This document shows, one piece after another, positions 51,175 to 60,610 of a stretch of DNA of 64,000 bases. This stretch comes from Nostoc sp. MS1 (GTDB taxonomy: Bacteria > Cyanobacteriota > Cyanobacteriia > Cyanobacteriales > Nostocaceae): the NCBI RefSeq assembly GCF_019976755.1, contig NZ_AP023441.1:1-64000 (forward strand), in the 5' to 3' direction. Both the position numbers and the translations under genes were made by a program. Numbering within the stretch: position 1 is the stretch's first letter; every line of letters starts with the position of its first letter. Under the pieces are notes generated by a model. It was not told the DNA's origin, did no database searches, and worked only from the letters and a program-made list of their open reading frames with translations.

Positions 51175-53802
51175 ATGACACCCGCAGAACAACCAGTTGG
51201 CTCTGGTTCGATATCAACATCATCTATAACTATCCAAGATACTCACCACAGTGATCCTACCAATCAAGCTACTGGTGTGTATGTGACGGTGCATGGTCAC
51301 TTTTACCAGCCACCACGGGAAAACCCTTATCTAGACGCTATTGAACGCCAACCCAGCGCCGCACCTTTCCATGATTGGAACGAGCGCATCCATTGGGAAT
51401 GTTACCGTCCCAATGCTTTCGCCAGGATACTCAACGACCGGGGCGAAGTTGTGGGGATCGTCAATAATTACGAATATATGAGCTTTAACATCGGCCCGAC
51501 GCTGATGTCATGGCTAGAACGCTACGATGTCGAGGTTTATCAACGGATATTGGAGGCGGACGCAAAAAGTTGTGAACGTCTGCAAGGCCACGGCAATGCG
51601 ATCGCGCAAGTATATAATCATATCATCATGCCTTTGGCGAGTGATAGAGATAAGCGCACGCAAATTTGCTGGGGTAAAGAAGACTTCAAAAGTCGCTTTG
51701 GACGTGATCCCCAAGGCATGTGGTTGGCAGAAACGGCTGTAGATTACGCAACTTTAGAAGCGTTAGTTGCTGAAGGTATTCGCTTTATTATCTTAGCTCC
51801 ATCGCAAGCGCAGAGATGCCGTCCTTTCCCCAATACAAATGATCCCCAGCCAGAATGGCTTGAAGTTGGTGGTAATCAGATTGATCCCACTCGTCCCTAT
51901 CGTTGCTATCTACGCAGAGGTATGGGAAATAGTGATATCCCTTGCCCATATATAGATATCTTCTTTTATGACGGCCCCATCTCCCGCGATATGGGTTTTA
52001 GTGATGTTGTCTATAATTCTCACCACTTTGCCGGACGCATCGGTGCAGCTGTGCGCGGGGATCATCGCCCATCACAATTAATATCTGTAGCGACAGATGG
52101 GGAAACCTTCGGACATCACAAAAAAGGCACAGAAAAAACTCTCGCCTATGCTTTTACCCAAGAGTTCCCTAGTCAGGGTTGGACGGTAACAAACTTTGCC
52201 CACTACCTGAGCTTGAACTCTCCCACTTGGGAAGTAGAATTAAAACCCGTTACCGCCTGGAGTTGCGCTCACGGTGTCGATAGATGGCAGGATGACTGCG
52301 GTTGTGGTGGTGAAGGTGGGGTTTGGCATCAAAAATGGCGGCGGCCGTTGCGTAATGCCTTAAACTGGCTGCGGGATCAGTTGGTAGAGGTGTTTGAGGA
52401 ATATGGAAATAAGCTATTACGCGATCCCTGGCAAGCACGGGACGAGTATATTCAAGTAGTACGCGATCGCTCTCCTGAAAATATTAGCCGTTTCCTGTCC
52501 CGGCATCAAACCCACAAACTTACAGCCGTCGAACAAGTAGACGCTTTGCGCCTCTTAGAAATGCAGCGTCACGCTTTATTTATGTACACCAGTTGCGGTT
52601 GGTTCTTTGAAGAACTATCTCGCCCCGAAGGAACGCAAATTCTGCGCTACGCCGCTCGTGCTTTAGAACTGGCGGGAGATGTAGCTGGTGTGCAGTTAGA
52701 AAAAGGCTTCCTCAAACGTCTAGCTTCCGCTCCCAGTAATGTAGACTTGTTCAAACATGGTGGAGAAGTTTATCGTCAACTGGTACAAACTGCCCAAATT
52801 AGTTTTAAACAAGTAGCCGCCCACTACGCTATTACTTCGCTGTTTAATAGTCAAAACTCATCACTCAGCGCCCACCAAAAACGGATTTATTGTTACACAG
52901 TCAATGAGATAGACTACAAACTGCAACGCATGGGAGCCTTAACCCTAGCAGTAGGTAATTTACAACTGGTATCAGAAATTACCTGGGAAAGCGAAAACCT
53001 AGTCTTTGCTGTCCTCCATTTAGGCGGTTGGGATTTCCATTGCTGCATTCAATTATTTACAGGTAGACGCGACTATAGCCAATCGAAAGAGAAGTTGTTT
53101 ACATCGCTGCAACAAGCAAGCGCCGCCCAAACGATCCTAGCGATGACGCAAGTGTTTGGTACTGAAGCCTTCAACTTGCAAAATCTGTTTGCCGAAGAAC
53201 GCCATCGGATCATGCGGTTACTAAGTCAAGAAACCTTAACACGATTAGACCAGCTATATACTCAGGCATACCGCGATAATTATGGCGTGTTGATGGCGTT
53301 CCACCGCGACGAACTCGCCGTACCGCAAGAATTGCAAGTGGCGGCGGAGATTGCTTTAGGGTATCGCTGTATGACAACATTGCGATCGCTAGAGCAAGAT
53401 ATTACAGAACCGCAAACCTGCTGGAATCACATAGTAGAATTAGAAGCGATCGCCACTGAAGCCAAACATCTGCGTTGTCGATTAAATATTCCTGAAGGCA
53501 AGCAGATGCTAGAACAGCTAATTCTCCGTTTGCTTTGGAGATTACTCTACGATGCCAACGGCAGTTGCAGTACGGATATCCAATGTTTAGAGCGACTAAT
53601 TAATGTTAGTTATCAATTAAATATTGGTATTTCCTTACATCAATCTCAAGAATTGTACTTCAGTTGTTTGCAAACTCAAATCGTCCCTCTGTGTCAGACT
53701 GCTATTGCTAATGAAGAAGACCCTAGTCAGTGTCTACAATTGCTCAAATTAGGGCAAAAATTAGCAGTTGATGTCAGTGCAATTGTCGATCAGCTAAAGT
53801 AG
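51175..53802 (+). CDS. GH57-type glycoside hydrolase with DUF3536
   Basis: An 875-residue cyanobacterial protein. The N-terminal half is a GH57 barrel: VYVTVHGHFYQPPRENPYLD, INERIHWECY-type segment, NYEYMSFNIGPTL, GMWLAETAVD with a probable catalytic Glu near 184, and VATDGETFGHHKKG with the second catalytic acid near 305. DUF3536 (about 500-800) follows and is all-helical. GH57 enzymes act on alpha-glucans as amylases, branching enzymes or transferases; which one this is remains open. It precedes purU and a LURP-one-like gene on the same strand. Confidence 0.9.
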   Translation: MTPAEQPVGSGSISTSSITIQDTHHSDPTNQATGVYVTVHGHFYQPPRENPYLDAIERQPSAAPFHDWNERIHWECYRPNAFARILNDRGEVVGIVNNYEYMSFNIGPTLMSWLERYDVEVYQRILEADAKSCERLQGHGNAIAQVYNHIIMPLASDRDKRTQICWGKEDFKSRFGRDPQGMWLAETAVDYATLEALVAEGIRFIILAPSQAQRCRPFPNTNDPQPEWLEVGGNQIDPTRPYRCYLRRGMGNSDIPCPYIDIFFYDGPISRDMGFSDVVYNSHHFAGRIGAAVRGDHRPSQLISVATDGETFGHHKKGTEKTLAYAFTQEFPSQGWTVTNFAHYLSLNSPTWEVELKPVTAWSCAHGVDRWQDDCGCGGEGGVWHQKWRRPLRNALNWLRDQLVEVFEEYGNKLLRDPWQARDEYIQVVRDRSPENISRFLSRHQTHKLTAVEQVDALRLLEMQRHALFMYTSCGWFFEELSRPEGTQILRYAARALELAGDVAGVQLEKGFLKRLASAPSNVDLFKHGGEVYRQLVQTAQISFKQVAAHYAITSLFNSQNSSLSAHQKRIYCYTVNEIDYKLQRMGALTLAVGNLQLVSEITWESENLVFAVLHLGGWDFHCCIQLFTGRRDYSQSKEKLFTSLQQASAAQTILAMTQVFGTEAFNLQNLFAEERHRIMRLLSQETLTRLDQLYTQAYRDNYGVLMAFHRDELAVPQELQVAAEIALGYRCMTTLRSLEQDITEPQTCWNHIVELEAIATEAKHLRCRLNIPEGKQMLEQLILRLLWRLLYDANGSCSTDIQCLERLINVSYQLNIGISLHQSQELYFSCLQTQIVPLCQTAIANEEDPSQCLQLLKLGQKLAVDVSAIVDQLK

Positions 53803-53915
53803 GGATTGGGAATTGGGAAGAGAGGTTTTCTGGTTGTATAATGTCCAATCTATTTAATTAGTGATGATTGGGGTATTTGTGCAACAATCGGAAAACTCTC
53901 TTTTCTACTTTTACT

Positions 53916-54770
53916 ATGACCAACCCGACTGCAACCTTACTAATTTCTTGTCCCGACCAACGGGGATTAGTAGCCAAAATTGCCAACTTTATCTATGCTA
54001 ATGGCGGTAACATTATTCATGCCGACCAGCATACAGATTTTGCTGCGGGGTTATTCCTCACACGCATCGAATGGCAGTTAGCAGGCTTCAATTTACCGCG
54101 AGATATAATAGGGGCTGCATTTAATGCCATAGCTCAACCTTTAGGAGCTAAGTGGGAAATACATTTTTCTGATACCATTCGGCGCATTGCTATTTGGGTG
54201 AGTCGCCAAGACCATTGCCTATATGATTTAATTTGGCGACAGCGTGCCAAGGAAATAGCGGCTGATATTCCCTTAATTATTAGTAACCATCCTCATTTAA
54301 AGGTAGTTGCAGACCAATTTGGCATCGACTTTCATCATATACCCATAAATAAAGATAACAAAGCTGAACAGGAAACCAAACAACTAGAGTTACTACAACA
54401 ATATCAAATTGATTTAGTTGTATTAGCAAAATATATGCAAATTGTTAGTGCCGATTTTATTAGTCAATTTCCCCAAATCATTAATATTCATCACTCATTC
54501 TTACCAGCTTTTGTAGGCGCGAATCCTTACCATAGAGCTTTTGAGCGTGGTGTGAAAGTCATTGGTGCTACCGCTCACTATGCAACTCCTGAATTAGATG
54601 CAGGGCCAATTATTGAGCAAGATGTGGTGAGAGTAAGTCACCGCGATGAAGTTGAGGATTTAATTAGAAAAGGTAAGGATTTGGAACGAGTCGTGTTAGC
54701 TAGAGCAGTACGTTTACATCTCCAGAATCGGGTGTTAGTTTATGGTAATCGCACTGTAGTTTTTGAGTGA
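53916..54770 (+). CDS. purU: Formyltetrahydrofolate deformylase
   Basis: Hydrolyses 10-formyl-tetrahydrofolate to formate and tetrahydrofolate, balancing the one-carbon pool. The 284-residue protein has an N-terminal ACT domain (about 1-85, TATLLISCPDQRGLVAKIANF) and a formyltransferase-type catalytic domain with INIHHSFLPAFVGANPYHRA, GATAHY and ELDAGPIIEQD. The Asn-His-Asp catalytic set is present. The ATG at 53916 starts the homology; the frame is open to 53868. Confidence 0.95.
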   Translation: MTNPTATLLISCPDQRGLVAKIANFIYANGGNIIHADQHTDFAAGLFLTRIEWQLAGFNLPRDIIGAAFNAIAQPLGAKWEIHFSDTIRRIAIWVSRQDHCLYDLIWRQRAKEIAADIPLIISNHPHLKVVADQFGIDFHHIPINKDNKAEQETKQLELLQQYQIDLVVLAKYMQIVSADFISQFPQIINIHHSFLPAFVGANPYHRAFERGVKVIGATAHYATPELDAGPIIEQDVVRVSHRDEVEDLIRKGKDLERVVLARAVRLHLQNRVLVYGNRTVVFE

Positions 54771-54936
54771 AATTTAAGAGGGGGGCAAAAGGCAGAAGAT
54801 AGCAGTGAATTATGATCTACCTTCCCTCCATTTCCTAAATCTCATATTTATTTACATTATTTAATTCTTTCTGCGTTGCATATCAGTCTCAATGGGGATT
54901 AATAAGAAGTGAAAATATGTTATTTTCACTGAACAT

Positions 54937-55521
54937 ATGCAGTATCCCTTAGAACTTACCTTTAAATTGTGGGCGTTAGCACCGCAAATATCAGTTGTTG
55001 ATCCTCAAGGCAATTTGGTTTTTTACGTCAAGCAAAAGCTGTTCAAGCTTAAAGAAGCGATTACCATCTTTGCAGATGCTGAACGCACACGTCCTCTGTA
55101 TTACATCAAAGCCGATCGCATTATTGATTTCTCCGCTCGTTATGACTTTAGCGACAGTAACGGTGCTAGTGTTGGTGCGGTGAAGCGACGGGGTTTAAAA
55201 TCCTTGTGGCGTGCGCGTTACGATATTTTTGATGGGGATACAACTACCTTAAATATTCAAGAAAAAAATCCTTGGGTAAAGATTGCAGATGCGCTCTTTG
55301 CAGAAATTCCCATTTTAGGTATATTCACAGGTTACGTATTTAACCCAGTTTATTTAGTTAACCGAGCCGATGGTACGGTGGTGATGCGATTGGAGAAAAT
55401 ACCTACTTTTCTCTCCAGAAAATTTATTATTAAGCCTGTAGAGCAAATTAGCGATCGCGAAGAGCAACAAATTTTATTAAGCTTAATTATGATGCTGTTA
55501 TTAGAACGGAATCGTGGTTAA
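54937..55521 (+). CDS. LURP-one-related (tubby-like fold) protein
   Basis: A 194-residue protein of the LURP-one-related family, whose fold resembles the tubby C-terminal domain. Pattern: MQYPLELTFKLWALAPQISVVDPQGNLVFYVKQKLFKLKEAITIFAD, then strands with PLYYIKADRIIDFSARYDF and GLKSLWRARYDIF. A short hydrophobic helix at 115-135 breaks the strand series. Tubby-like domains bind phosphoinositides or act as scramblases in eukaryotes; here the role is unknown. Confidence 0.82.
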   Translation: MQYPLELTFKLWALAPQISVVDPQGNLVFYVKQKLFKLKEAITIFADAERTRPLYYIKADRIIDFSARYDFSDSNGASVGAVKRRGLKSLWRARYDIFDGDTTTLNIQEKNPWVKIADALFAEIPILGIFTGYVFNPVYLVNRADGTVVMRLEKIPTFLSRKFIIKPVEQISDREEQQILLSLIMMLLLERNRG

Positions 55522-55532
55522 TAAAACAAGCC

Positions 55533-55560
55533 AGAGGCAAAAGTATTTTTACTAGCCTCT
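55533..55560. terminator. Hairpin between converging genes
   Basis: AGAGGC (55533-55538) pairs with GCCTCT (55555-55560), with AGTA/TACT inside and a small A-rich bulge. It stands between the stop codons of two convergent genes and could end both transcripts. Confidence 0.55.
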
Positions 55561-55575
55561 AGCCTCTTATCAAAA

Positions 55576-56517
55576 CTAACCAATTAATTTCTGCCAACTT
55601 ATAGGGCCAACAATTCCATCAGCAAGTAAACCATTCTGCCTTTGAAATCTCTTAATTGCTGCTTCTGTTTGTGCGCCATAAATGCCATCAACTTCAACTC
55701 CTAACCGGAATTGTAAATATCTGACAACAGGGCCGCCAGCGTGGTTAGGTCTAATGATTCTTTTAGCTAAAATCAGATTGATAGCATTCCATGTTGCATC
55801 ATTCAAAATTCCAGTTTTTTCAAGCCCTGCAATGCCTTGAAATTTTTCTACTGCAAACTTTGTCTCAGCATTAAGTTGCCCATTTTCTACTAGAGCTTTG
55901 TTATTTTTATCAGTAATTTTGAGACGATTTAATGATTTTTGTAATCTCAAAATACTTGTATCTGTATTTTGTTCTTCATCAGAAACAGGAGGTACGGTAG
56001 TACTAGGTAACTTCCCTGTTAATCCTTTAACAATTGCATTAGCAGTTGCTTCGGGGTTAAACAAATTCATATCTTTTGGTGAGTCAAGAAAGCAACACTC
56101 TACGAGAATAGCAGGCATATTAGTATTGCGAAGAACAAAGAGGTGAGAACCGCTTTTAATTCCCCGATTAAAATATCCTAATTTAATAATTTCATCTAAC
56201 ACTGGTTGAGCAATTCTTCTACCATTATCACTAGTGGCAAATACCTCTGTACCATTAGCTTGTCCATTAAAACAGTTGAAGTGTATGGAAACATAAACTT
56301 CCACTTTATTGGCATTTGCTTTATTACATCTTTGAGAGAGTGAATCTTTGACTGAAGAAGCTTGATCTGGTTTACATGATATTACTTCATGCCCTAACGC
56401 TTTTAACTTATTGATGACCCTAGTACCTACGTCTAAAGTTAGATTATCCTCAAATTTTATACCTCTAGCTCCGGTATCTGGTGGGCAATTGTGACCGATA
56501 TCAATTCCATATTTCAT
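55576..56517 (-). CDS. N-acetylmuramoyl-L-alanine amidase with PG-binding repeats, no signal peptide
   Basis: A 313-residue cell-wall amidase. The Amidase_3 domain (about 1-170) has zinc ligands His9 (IDIGHN), Glu23 and His79 (SIHFN), and catalytic Glu140 (VECCF). It is followed by two PG_binding_1-type repeats (about 188-250 and 252-313; TDTSILRLQKSLNRL, then GVEVDGIYGAQTEAAIKRFQ). No signal peptide is visible, so export by another route or a lysis-type role should be considered. It cleaves the amide between MurNAc and L-Ala. Confidence 0.88.
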   Translation of the reverse strand: MKYGIDIGHNCPPDTGARGIKFEDNLTLDVGTRVINKLKALGHEVISCKPDQASSVKDSLSQRCNKANANKVEVYVSIHFNCFNGQANGTEVFATSDNGRRIAQPVLDEIIKLGYFNRGIKSGSHLFVLRNTNMPAILVECCFLDSPKDMNLFNPEATANAIVKGLTGKLPSTTVPPVSDEEQNTDTSILRLQKSLNRLKITDKNNKALVENGQLNAETKFAVEKFQGIAGLEKTGILNDATWNAINLILAKRIIRPNHAGGPVVRYLQFRLGVEVDGIYGAQTEAAIKRFQRQNGLLADGIVGPISWQKLIG

Positions 56518-56790
56518 AGATACATCCTCAATTCATTTCTTCAATAGTCTAGGTTATTGCTTTTTTAGGTTTTCGGCTAATTTCACTGTTAATACAGCAA
56601 ATCTTAGCAAAATAGCGCCAGTGCAAATTGTGCATTAATCAAGCTTGTATTGTAACAAAAAAATCACAGGTTATTAAAAATATACTTAAGGTGAGGATTA
56701 CTTGCACTCAACTTGCAGCTTAAGCATATAATAAAGAATTTTTCAGGGCAGATTAGCTCAGGACAATAATCAATTACATTAAAAATTCTA

Positions 56791-56866
56791 ACTCACAGTC
56801 CGGTCATCTTGTTGAGGCTGACAATAATAGACATTAGCGCCTAGTATCATGATTTGTTCCCTCTGA
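56791..56866 (-). pseudogene. Fossil fragment of the neighbouring tyrA gene
   Basis: On the minus strand it reads EQIMILGANVYYCQPQQDDR, against EEIVRSLGANLYYCQPQQHD in the intact tyrA at about 58296-58367. DNA similarity is obvious across about 75 bp and may extend to about 56775. It lies in the 459-bp spacer between the amidase and the DUF4351 gene. No start or stop context of a gene is left, so this is a duplicated, decayed piece. Confidence 0.8.
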
Positions 56867-56976
56867 AAATAAACGCCGCGCCTCTCTGAGTTCAAAAAGA
56901 AAAATACTCATTTCCCTATTAATAAATACCCTAGTTAGATAAAATAAACAATGCTATTTCTGCTCAAAAAATCTAA

Positions 56977-57897
56977 ATGACCAGATTTATCCATGATCAA
57001 TTTTCCAAAGACTATCTAGAGGAACTGCTAAAACCATTCGGACAAGTACAAGCACCCAGCCGCGTAGCAGCCAAAGTGCGGGAAATAGATGTATTGTTTT
57101 CACCAATTCTCACACAAACCGCTAATTTAGAAACATTAGGCTTACTAGGAAAAATGGCAACAACATCTGCCATATTTGAACCCTTCCGTAACCCAGCATC
57201 AATAGACGAAATTGGTGATTGTGTATTAAAACTATTAGAAGTAAAAAGCTCAATTCAGCGAGAAGTAAATCGCAATAAAACTAAAATACCAGATAGAGAC
57301 ATTCCTCATCTGTGGATTTTGACACCCACAGCATCAAAAAATATAATCTCTGGGTTTGGTGGACAGCTAAAATCTGACTGGGAAACAGGAGTTTACTTTT
57401 TAGCAAAGTATTTTCGCACCGCTATAGTAGCAATTCATCAGTTACCGCCCACATCAGACACACTGTGGGTAAGAATACTAGGACGTGGTAAAGTGCAACG
57501 CCAAGCCATAGATGAACTAGCTGCGTTACCTCTAAATCACCCCTTTAGGCAAGTCACGCTAGAATTGCTATACAACCTGCAAAATAATTTAAGAATAAAT
57601 CAAAATATAGAAACAGATGATAGGGAGTTAATGATGAGATTAGCACCACTGTATCAACAAGATAGAGAACTAGCTAGACAAGAAGGTATACAGCAAGGTG
57701 TACAGCAAGGAGAACAACAGCTAATTCTGCGCTTGTTAAATCGTCGCTTTGGAGAAATAGAGTCATCTTTAATCCAGCAGATTCAAGGATTATCTGTTGC
57801 AAAACTAGAAAATCTTGCAGAAGCGTTGTTAGATTTTGCCACAGTTACAGATTTAGAAATTTGGTTAAACCAACAACAAGAAATCGAAAATCATTAA
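56977..57897 (+). CDS. DUF4351-containing protein
   Basis: A 306-residue protein. The C-terminal 55-60 residues are DUF4351 (LILRLLNRRFGEIESSLIQQIQGLSVAKLENLAEALLDF). Many DUF4351 proteins carry an N-terminal PD-(D/E)XK nuclease-like domain related to Rpn recombination-promoting nucleases. Here the N-terminal 200 residues contain AKVREIDVLFSP and CVLKLLEVKSSIQRE, which fit the D...E-x-K pattern. A Gln-rich stretch (EGIQQGVQQGEQQ) links the two. Role unknown; relatives are mobile and repetitive in cyanobacteria. Confidence 0.78.
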   Translation: MTRFIHDQFSKDYLEELLKPFGQVQAPSRVAAKVREIDVLFSPILTQTANLETLGLLGKMATTSAIFEPFRNPASIDEIGDCVLKLLEVKSSIQREVNRNKTKIPDRDIPHLWILTPTASKNIISGFGGQLKSDWETGVYFLAKYFRTAIVAIHQLPPTSDTLWVRILGRGKVQRQAIDELAALPLNHPFRQVTLELLYNLQNNLRINQNIETDDRELMMRLAPLYQQDRELARQEGIQQGVQQGEQQLILRLLNRRFGEIESSLIQQIQGLSVAKLENLAEALLDFATVTDLEIWLNQQQEIENH

Positions 57898-57977
57898 CTT
57901 GACAAAAGACTAATCTTGCTTACTTCGATTAGATGTAGAAGCGATCGCTTATCGTAAGGTAATCGCCTACCATATAT

Positions 57978-58817
57978 CTAGTCAACAAAATCAGGTCTAG
58001 CGCGTTGTGTTGCTTGTAATTTAGCTTCTAAAGCAGCCCAATTTTCCTGCTCAATCAGATTAATTACCTCATCAAGATTGCGGCGATATTTTTGCAACGA
58101 ACCCAACAGCGCTTGACGGTTGTATTGCGCCATCATTACCCCTAACTCTGGATTACCACCACCCACCCGGCTAGTATCTCGAAAACCTGAACTAGCTAAA
58201 TTTTGCGCTAATTGTAAAACCTCTGGGTCATCTTCACTAATGCAGGCTGCAATTAACGAGGAACTCACCATTACAGGTAAATGGGAAATCCAACTCACAG
58301 CGCGGTCGTGTTGTTGGGGTTGACAATAGTAGAGATTAGCACCTAGCGATCGCACAATTTCCTCTACAATTGCGATCGCCCTTTTGGGTGTTGTCGCCTC
58401 TGGTGTCAATACATACGGTCTATCCACAAACAAATTTTTTTGAGCAGCTTCTATTCCACTATCTGCTGTCCCAGCCATTGGATGACCACCGACAAAATTT
58501 TCCCATAGGGGTGAAATTGCTTCTACTATCGGTGCTTTCACAGAACCAACATCAGTCACCACGGTAGACGGCGACAAATGATTAATCAACTGCTGCACTT
58601 GGGGAACAATAAGACCGATGGGTGTACAAATAAATACCACCTCTGCACCTGTTAATAAGTTCATATCAACAGCAGCTTCATCAACGCTACCTAAAGCTAC
58701 GGCTGTCTCACAGGTAGATTGCTTGCGGCTAACCCCTAACACATGATGACCTTGCGATCGCAAATCATAACCCAATGAACCACCTATTAAGCCTAGACCT
58801 AAAATTCCAATTTGCAT
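57978..58817 (-). CDS. tyrA: Prephenate/arogenate dehydrogenase
   Basis: Oxidative decarboxylation in tyrosine synthesis; cyanobacterial enzymes generally prefer arogenate and NADP. The 279-residue protein has the Rossmann motif GLGLIGGSLG (7-16), DVGSVKAPIVEAI, GHPMAGTADSGIEAA and HDRAVSWISHLPVMVS with the catalytic His of the HLP motif. No ACT domain is present. The gene next to it inside the same spacer system is DUF4351; a fossil copy of part of tyrA lies 1.1 kb downstream. Confidence 0.94.
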   Translation of the reverse strand: MQIGILGLGLIGGSLGYDLRSQGHHVLGVSRKQSTCETAVALGSVDEAAVDMNLLTGAEVVFICTPIGLIVPQVQQLINHLSPSTVVTDVGSVKAPIVEAISPLWENFVGGHPMAGTADSGIEAAQKNLFVDRPYVLTPEATTPKRAIAIVEEIVRSLGANLYYCQPQQHDRAVSWISHLPVMVSSSLIAACISEDDPEVLQLAQNLASSGFRDTSRVGGGNPELGVMMAQYNRQALLGSLQKYRRNLDEVINLIEQENWAALEAKLQATQRARPDFVD

Positions 58818-58819
58818 TT

Positions 58820-58877
58820 TTGTTATTAGTCATTAGTCATTAGTCATTAGTCCATAGTCGTTAGTCCATAGTCAACG
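58820..58877. repeat. TAGTCAT heptamer array between tyrA and the pentapeptide gene
   Basis: Seven or so tandem heptamers TAGTCAT / TAGTCCA / TAGTCGT separate the two divergent genes, starting within 10 bp of the tyrA start codon. Confidence 0.82.
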
Positions 58878-58910
58878 GTTATTAATTGGTCTTAATTACG
58901 AATTAAATTT

Positions 58911-60479
58911 ATGATGAATGTAGAGGAATTACTGACGAAATATGCGAATGGAGTAATTAATTTTAGTGGTATTGACCTATCAGAAGCTAATTTGAGTGGT
59001 GTTAAACTCTGTGGTGTGAATTTTAGTCAAGCTAATTTGAGTATAGTTAACCTGAGTGGGGCAAACTTAAGCGAAGCTGACTTCAGTTACGCCAAATTGA
59101 ATGTAGCCCGGCTGAGTGGGGCAAACCTAACTAATGCTATTTTTAATTATTCTAGCCTCAATGTTGCTAATTTAGTTCGTGCTGACCTGAGTCGCGCTCA
59201 GTTGCGTGGGGCTTCGTTGGTGCGTGCTGAGTTAATTCGTGCTGAATTGAGTCGTGCTGATTTGTCTGAGGCGGACTTGGAGGGCGCTGACTTGCGCGAA
59301 GCTACACTCCGTCACGTTAATTTTCGCCAAGCCAACTTGAACGGAGTAATTCTTAAAGGTGCTTCTTTATTAGGAGCTAACCTGGAAATGGCTAATCTTA
59401 ATGGGGCTGACTTAAGTCGTGCTGATTTAACTAATGCTAATTTGCGAGATGGCGAACTTAAACAGGTGAATCTCCGCTATGCAAATTTAAGTGGTGCAGA
59501 TTTAAGTGGGGCTAACCTGCGTTGGGCTGATTTGAATGGTGCAAACCTGAGTTGGGCTGATTTAAGCGGGGCAAAATTGAGTGGTGCTAATTTAGTTGGT
59601 GCAGATTTGAGCAATGCTAACTTAACAAATGCCAGTTTAGTTCATGCCAATTTGATTCAAGCGAGATTAATTAAAACCGAATGGGTGGGTGCTGACCTGA
59701 CAAGTGCTATTTTAACTGGTGCGAAACTTTACTCTACCTCTAGATTTGGTTTAAAAACAGAGGGTTTGATTTGTCAATGGATTGACTTAAGTCCAACAGG
59801 CGATCGCTCTATTATCCAAAAATTTGATAATGAAGATCCACGGGACTTTTTTAACGAAACACCCCCAACTATCCAAATTATCGTCGATGCAGCCTTAGAA
59901 TCAGAAGCCAACTTCGCCCTTGCTGGTGCTTATTACCATATCGCCCAAGAATATCAATTACTACAACAACCCCCCAGCATGGAAATTACCCGTCGGCGGA
60001 CTGTATTTACATTCTGCTTAGACAGTGACGCGGCTTTATTCACTACAGCTTGTATGGCAATCCTACCTTTTCAAGATGCTGCAAACACACAAAAAAATAT
60101 TCATGCAGTGTTGACGATGATAGAAAAAGAAAATCTATCTTCCTCCAGGCTAAAAACACCCCAACGGGTGAAGCAATTGATGAGTGCGATCGCCCAAACT
60201 ATAACTCAGGCCAAAACTATTAGAAAAACTAAAAAAAACCTACACTTAGCAGCTAAACTCAAATTTTTTCAAGCCCCAACCCAAACAATCTTAACTAATT
60301 CCAGCGCTCAAACTTTGATAGTGTATGAAAACCCTAACTTTGCTAAACGATTTATTAACTTTACCAATACTGAAACAGGTGTCTTGACTGATATATATAG
60401 TGAATCTGCTACATATACCCTACCTGGATTAAATACACTTATAGATTTTGTCAACAGTTTCCACTATGTGAATGAATAG
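58911..60479 (+). CDS. Pentapeptide-repeat protein with a C-terminal helical domain
   Basis: A 522-residue protein. Residues about 17-280 are nearly continuous A(D/N)LSx pentapeptide repeats (NLSEADFSYAKL, ADLSGANLRWADL and so on), which build a right-handed quadrilateral beta helix. The C-terminal 240 residues contain no repeats: a TIQIIVDAALESEANFALAG segment, then helices and an end with TYTLPGLNTLIDFVNSF. The N-terminus starts with an ELLTKYANGVINFSGIDLS cap typical of cyanobacterial members. Function is unknown. Confidence 0.9.
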   Translation: MMNVEELLTKYANGVINFSGIDLSEANLSGVKLCGVNFSQANLSIVNLSGANLSEADFSYAKLNVARLSGANLTNAIFNYSSLNVANLVRADLSRAQLRGASLVRAELIRAELSRADLSEADLEGADLREATLRHVNFRQANLNGVILKGASLLGANLEMANLNGADLSRADLTNANLRDGELKQVNLRYANLSGADLSGANLRWADLNGANLSWADLSGAKLSGANLVGADLSNANLTNASLVHANLIQARLIKTEWVGADLTSAILTGAKLYSTSRFGLKTEGLICQWIDLSPTGDRSIIQKFDNEDPRDFFNETPPTIQIIVDAALESEANFALAGAYYHIAQEYQLLQQPPSMEITRRRTVFTFCLDSDAALFTTACMAILPFQDAANTQKNIHAVLTMIEKENLSSSRLKTPQRVKQLMSAIAQTITQAKTIRKTKKNLHLAAKLKFFQAPTQTILTNSSAQTLIVYENPNFAKRFINFTNTETGVLTDIYSESATYTLPGLNTLIDFVNSFHYVNE

Positions 60480-60538
60480 TAGAAGAGCAGGAGGCAGGAG
60501 GCAGAAGGCAGGAGTTAATAATTTCTCCCTTGTCTCCC

Positions 60539-60580
60539 TCATCTCCCCCCACTCCCTACTCCCTACTCCCTACTCCCTAT
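60539..60580. repeat. ACTCCCT heptamer array
   Basis: Pyrimidine-rich heptamers (ACTCCCT) upstream of the DUF1517 gene; the same motif precedes dnaN. A GTG/ATG frame that begins in it (60530) is rejected in favour of the start at 60611. Confidence 0.8.
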
Positions 60581-60610
60581 CAAACAAACCTATGGAGGCA
60601 ACAAACTGAT

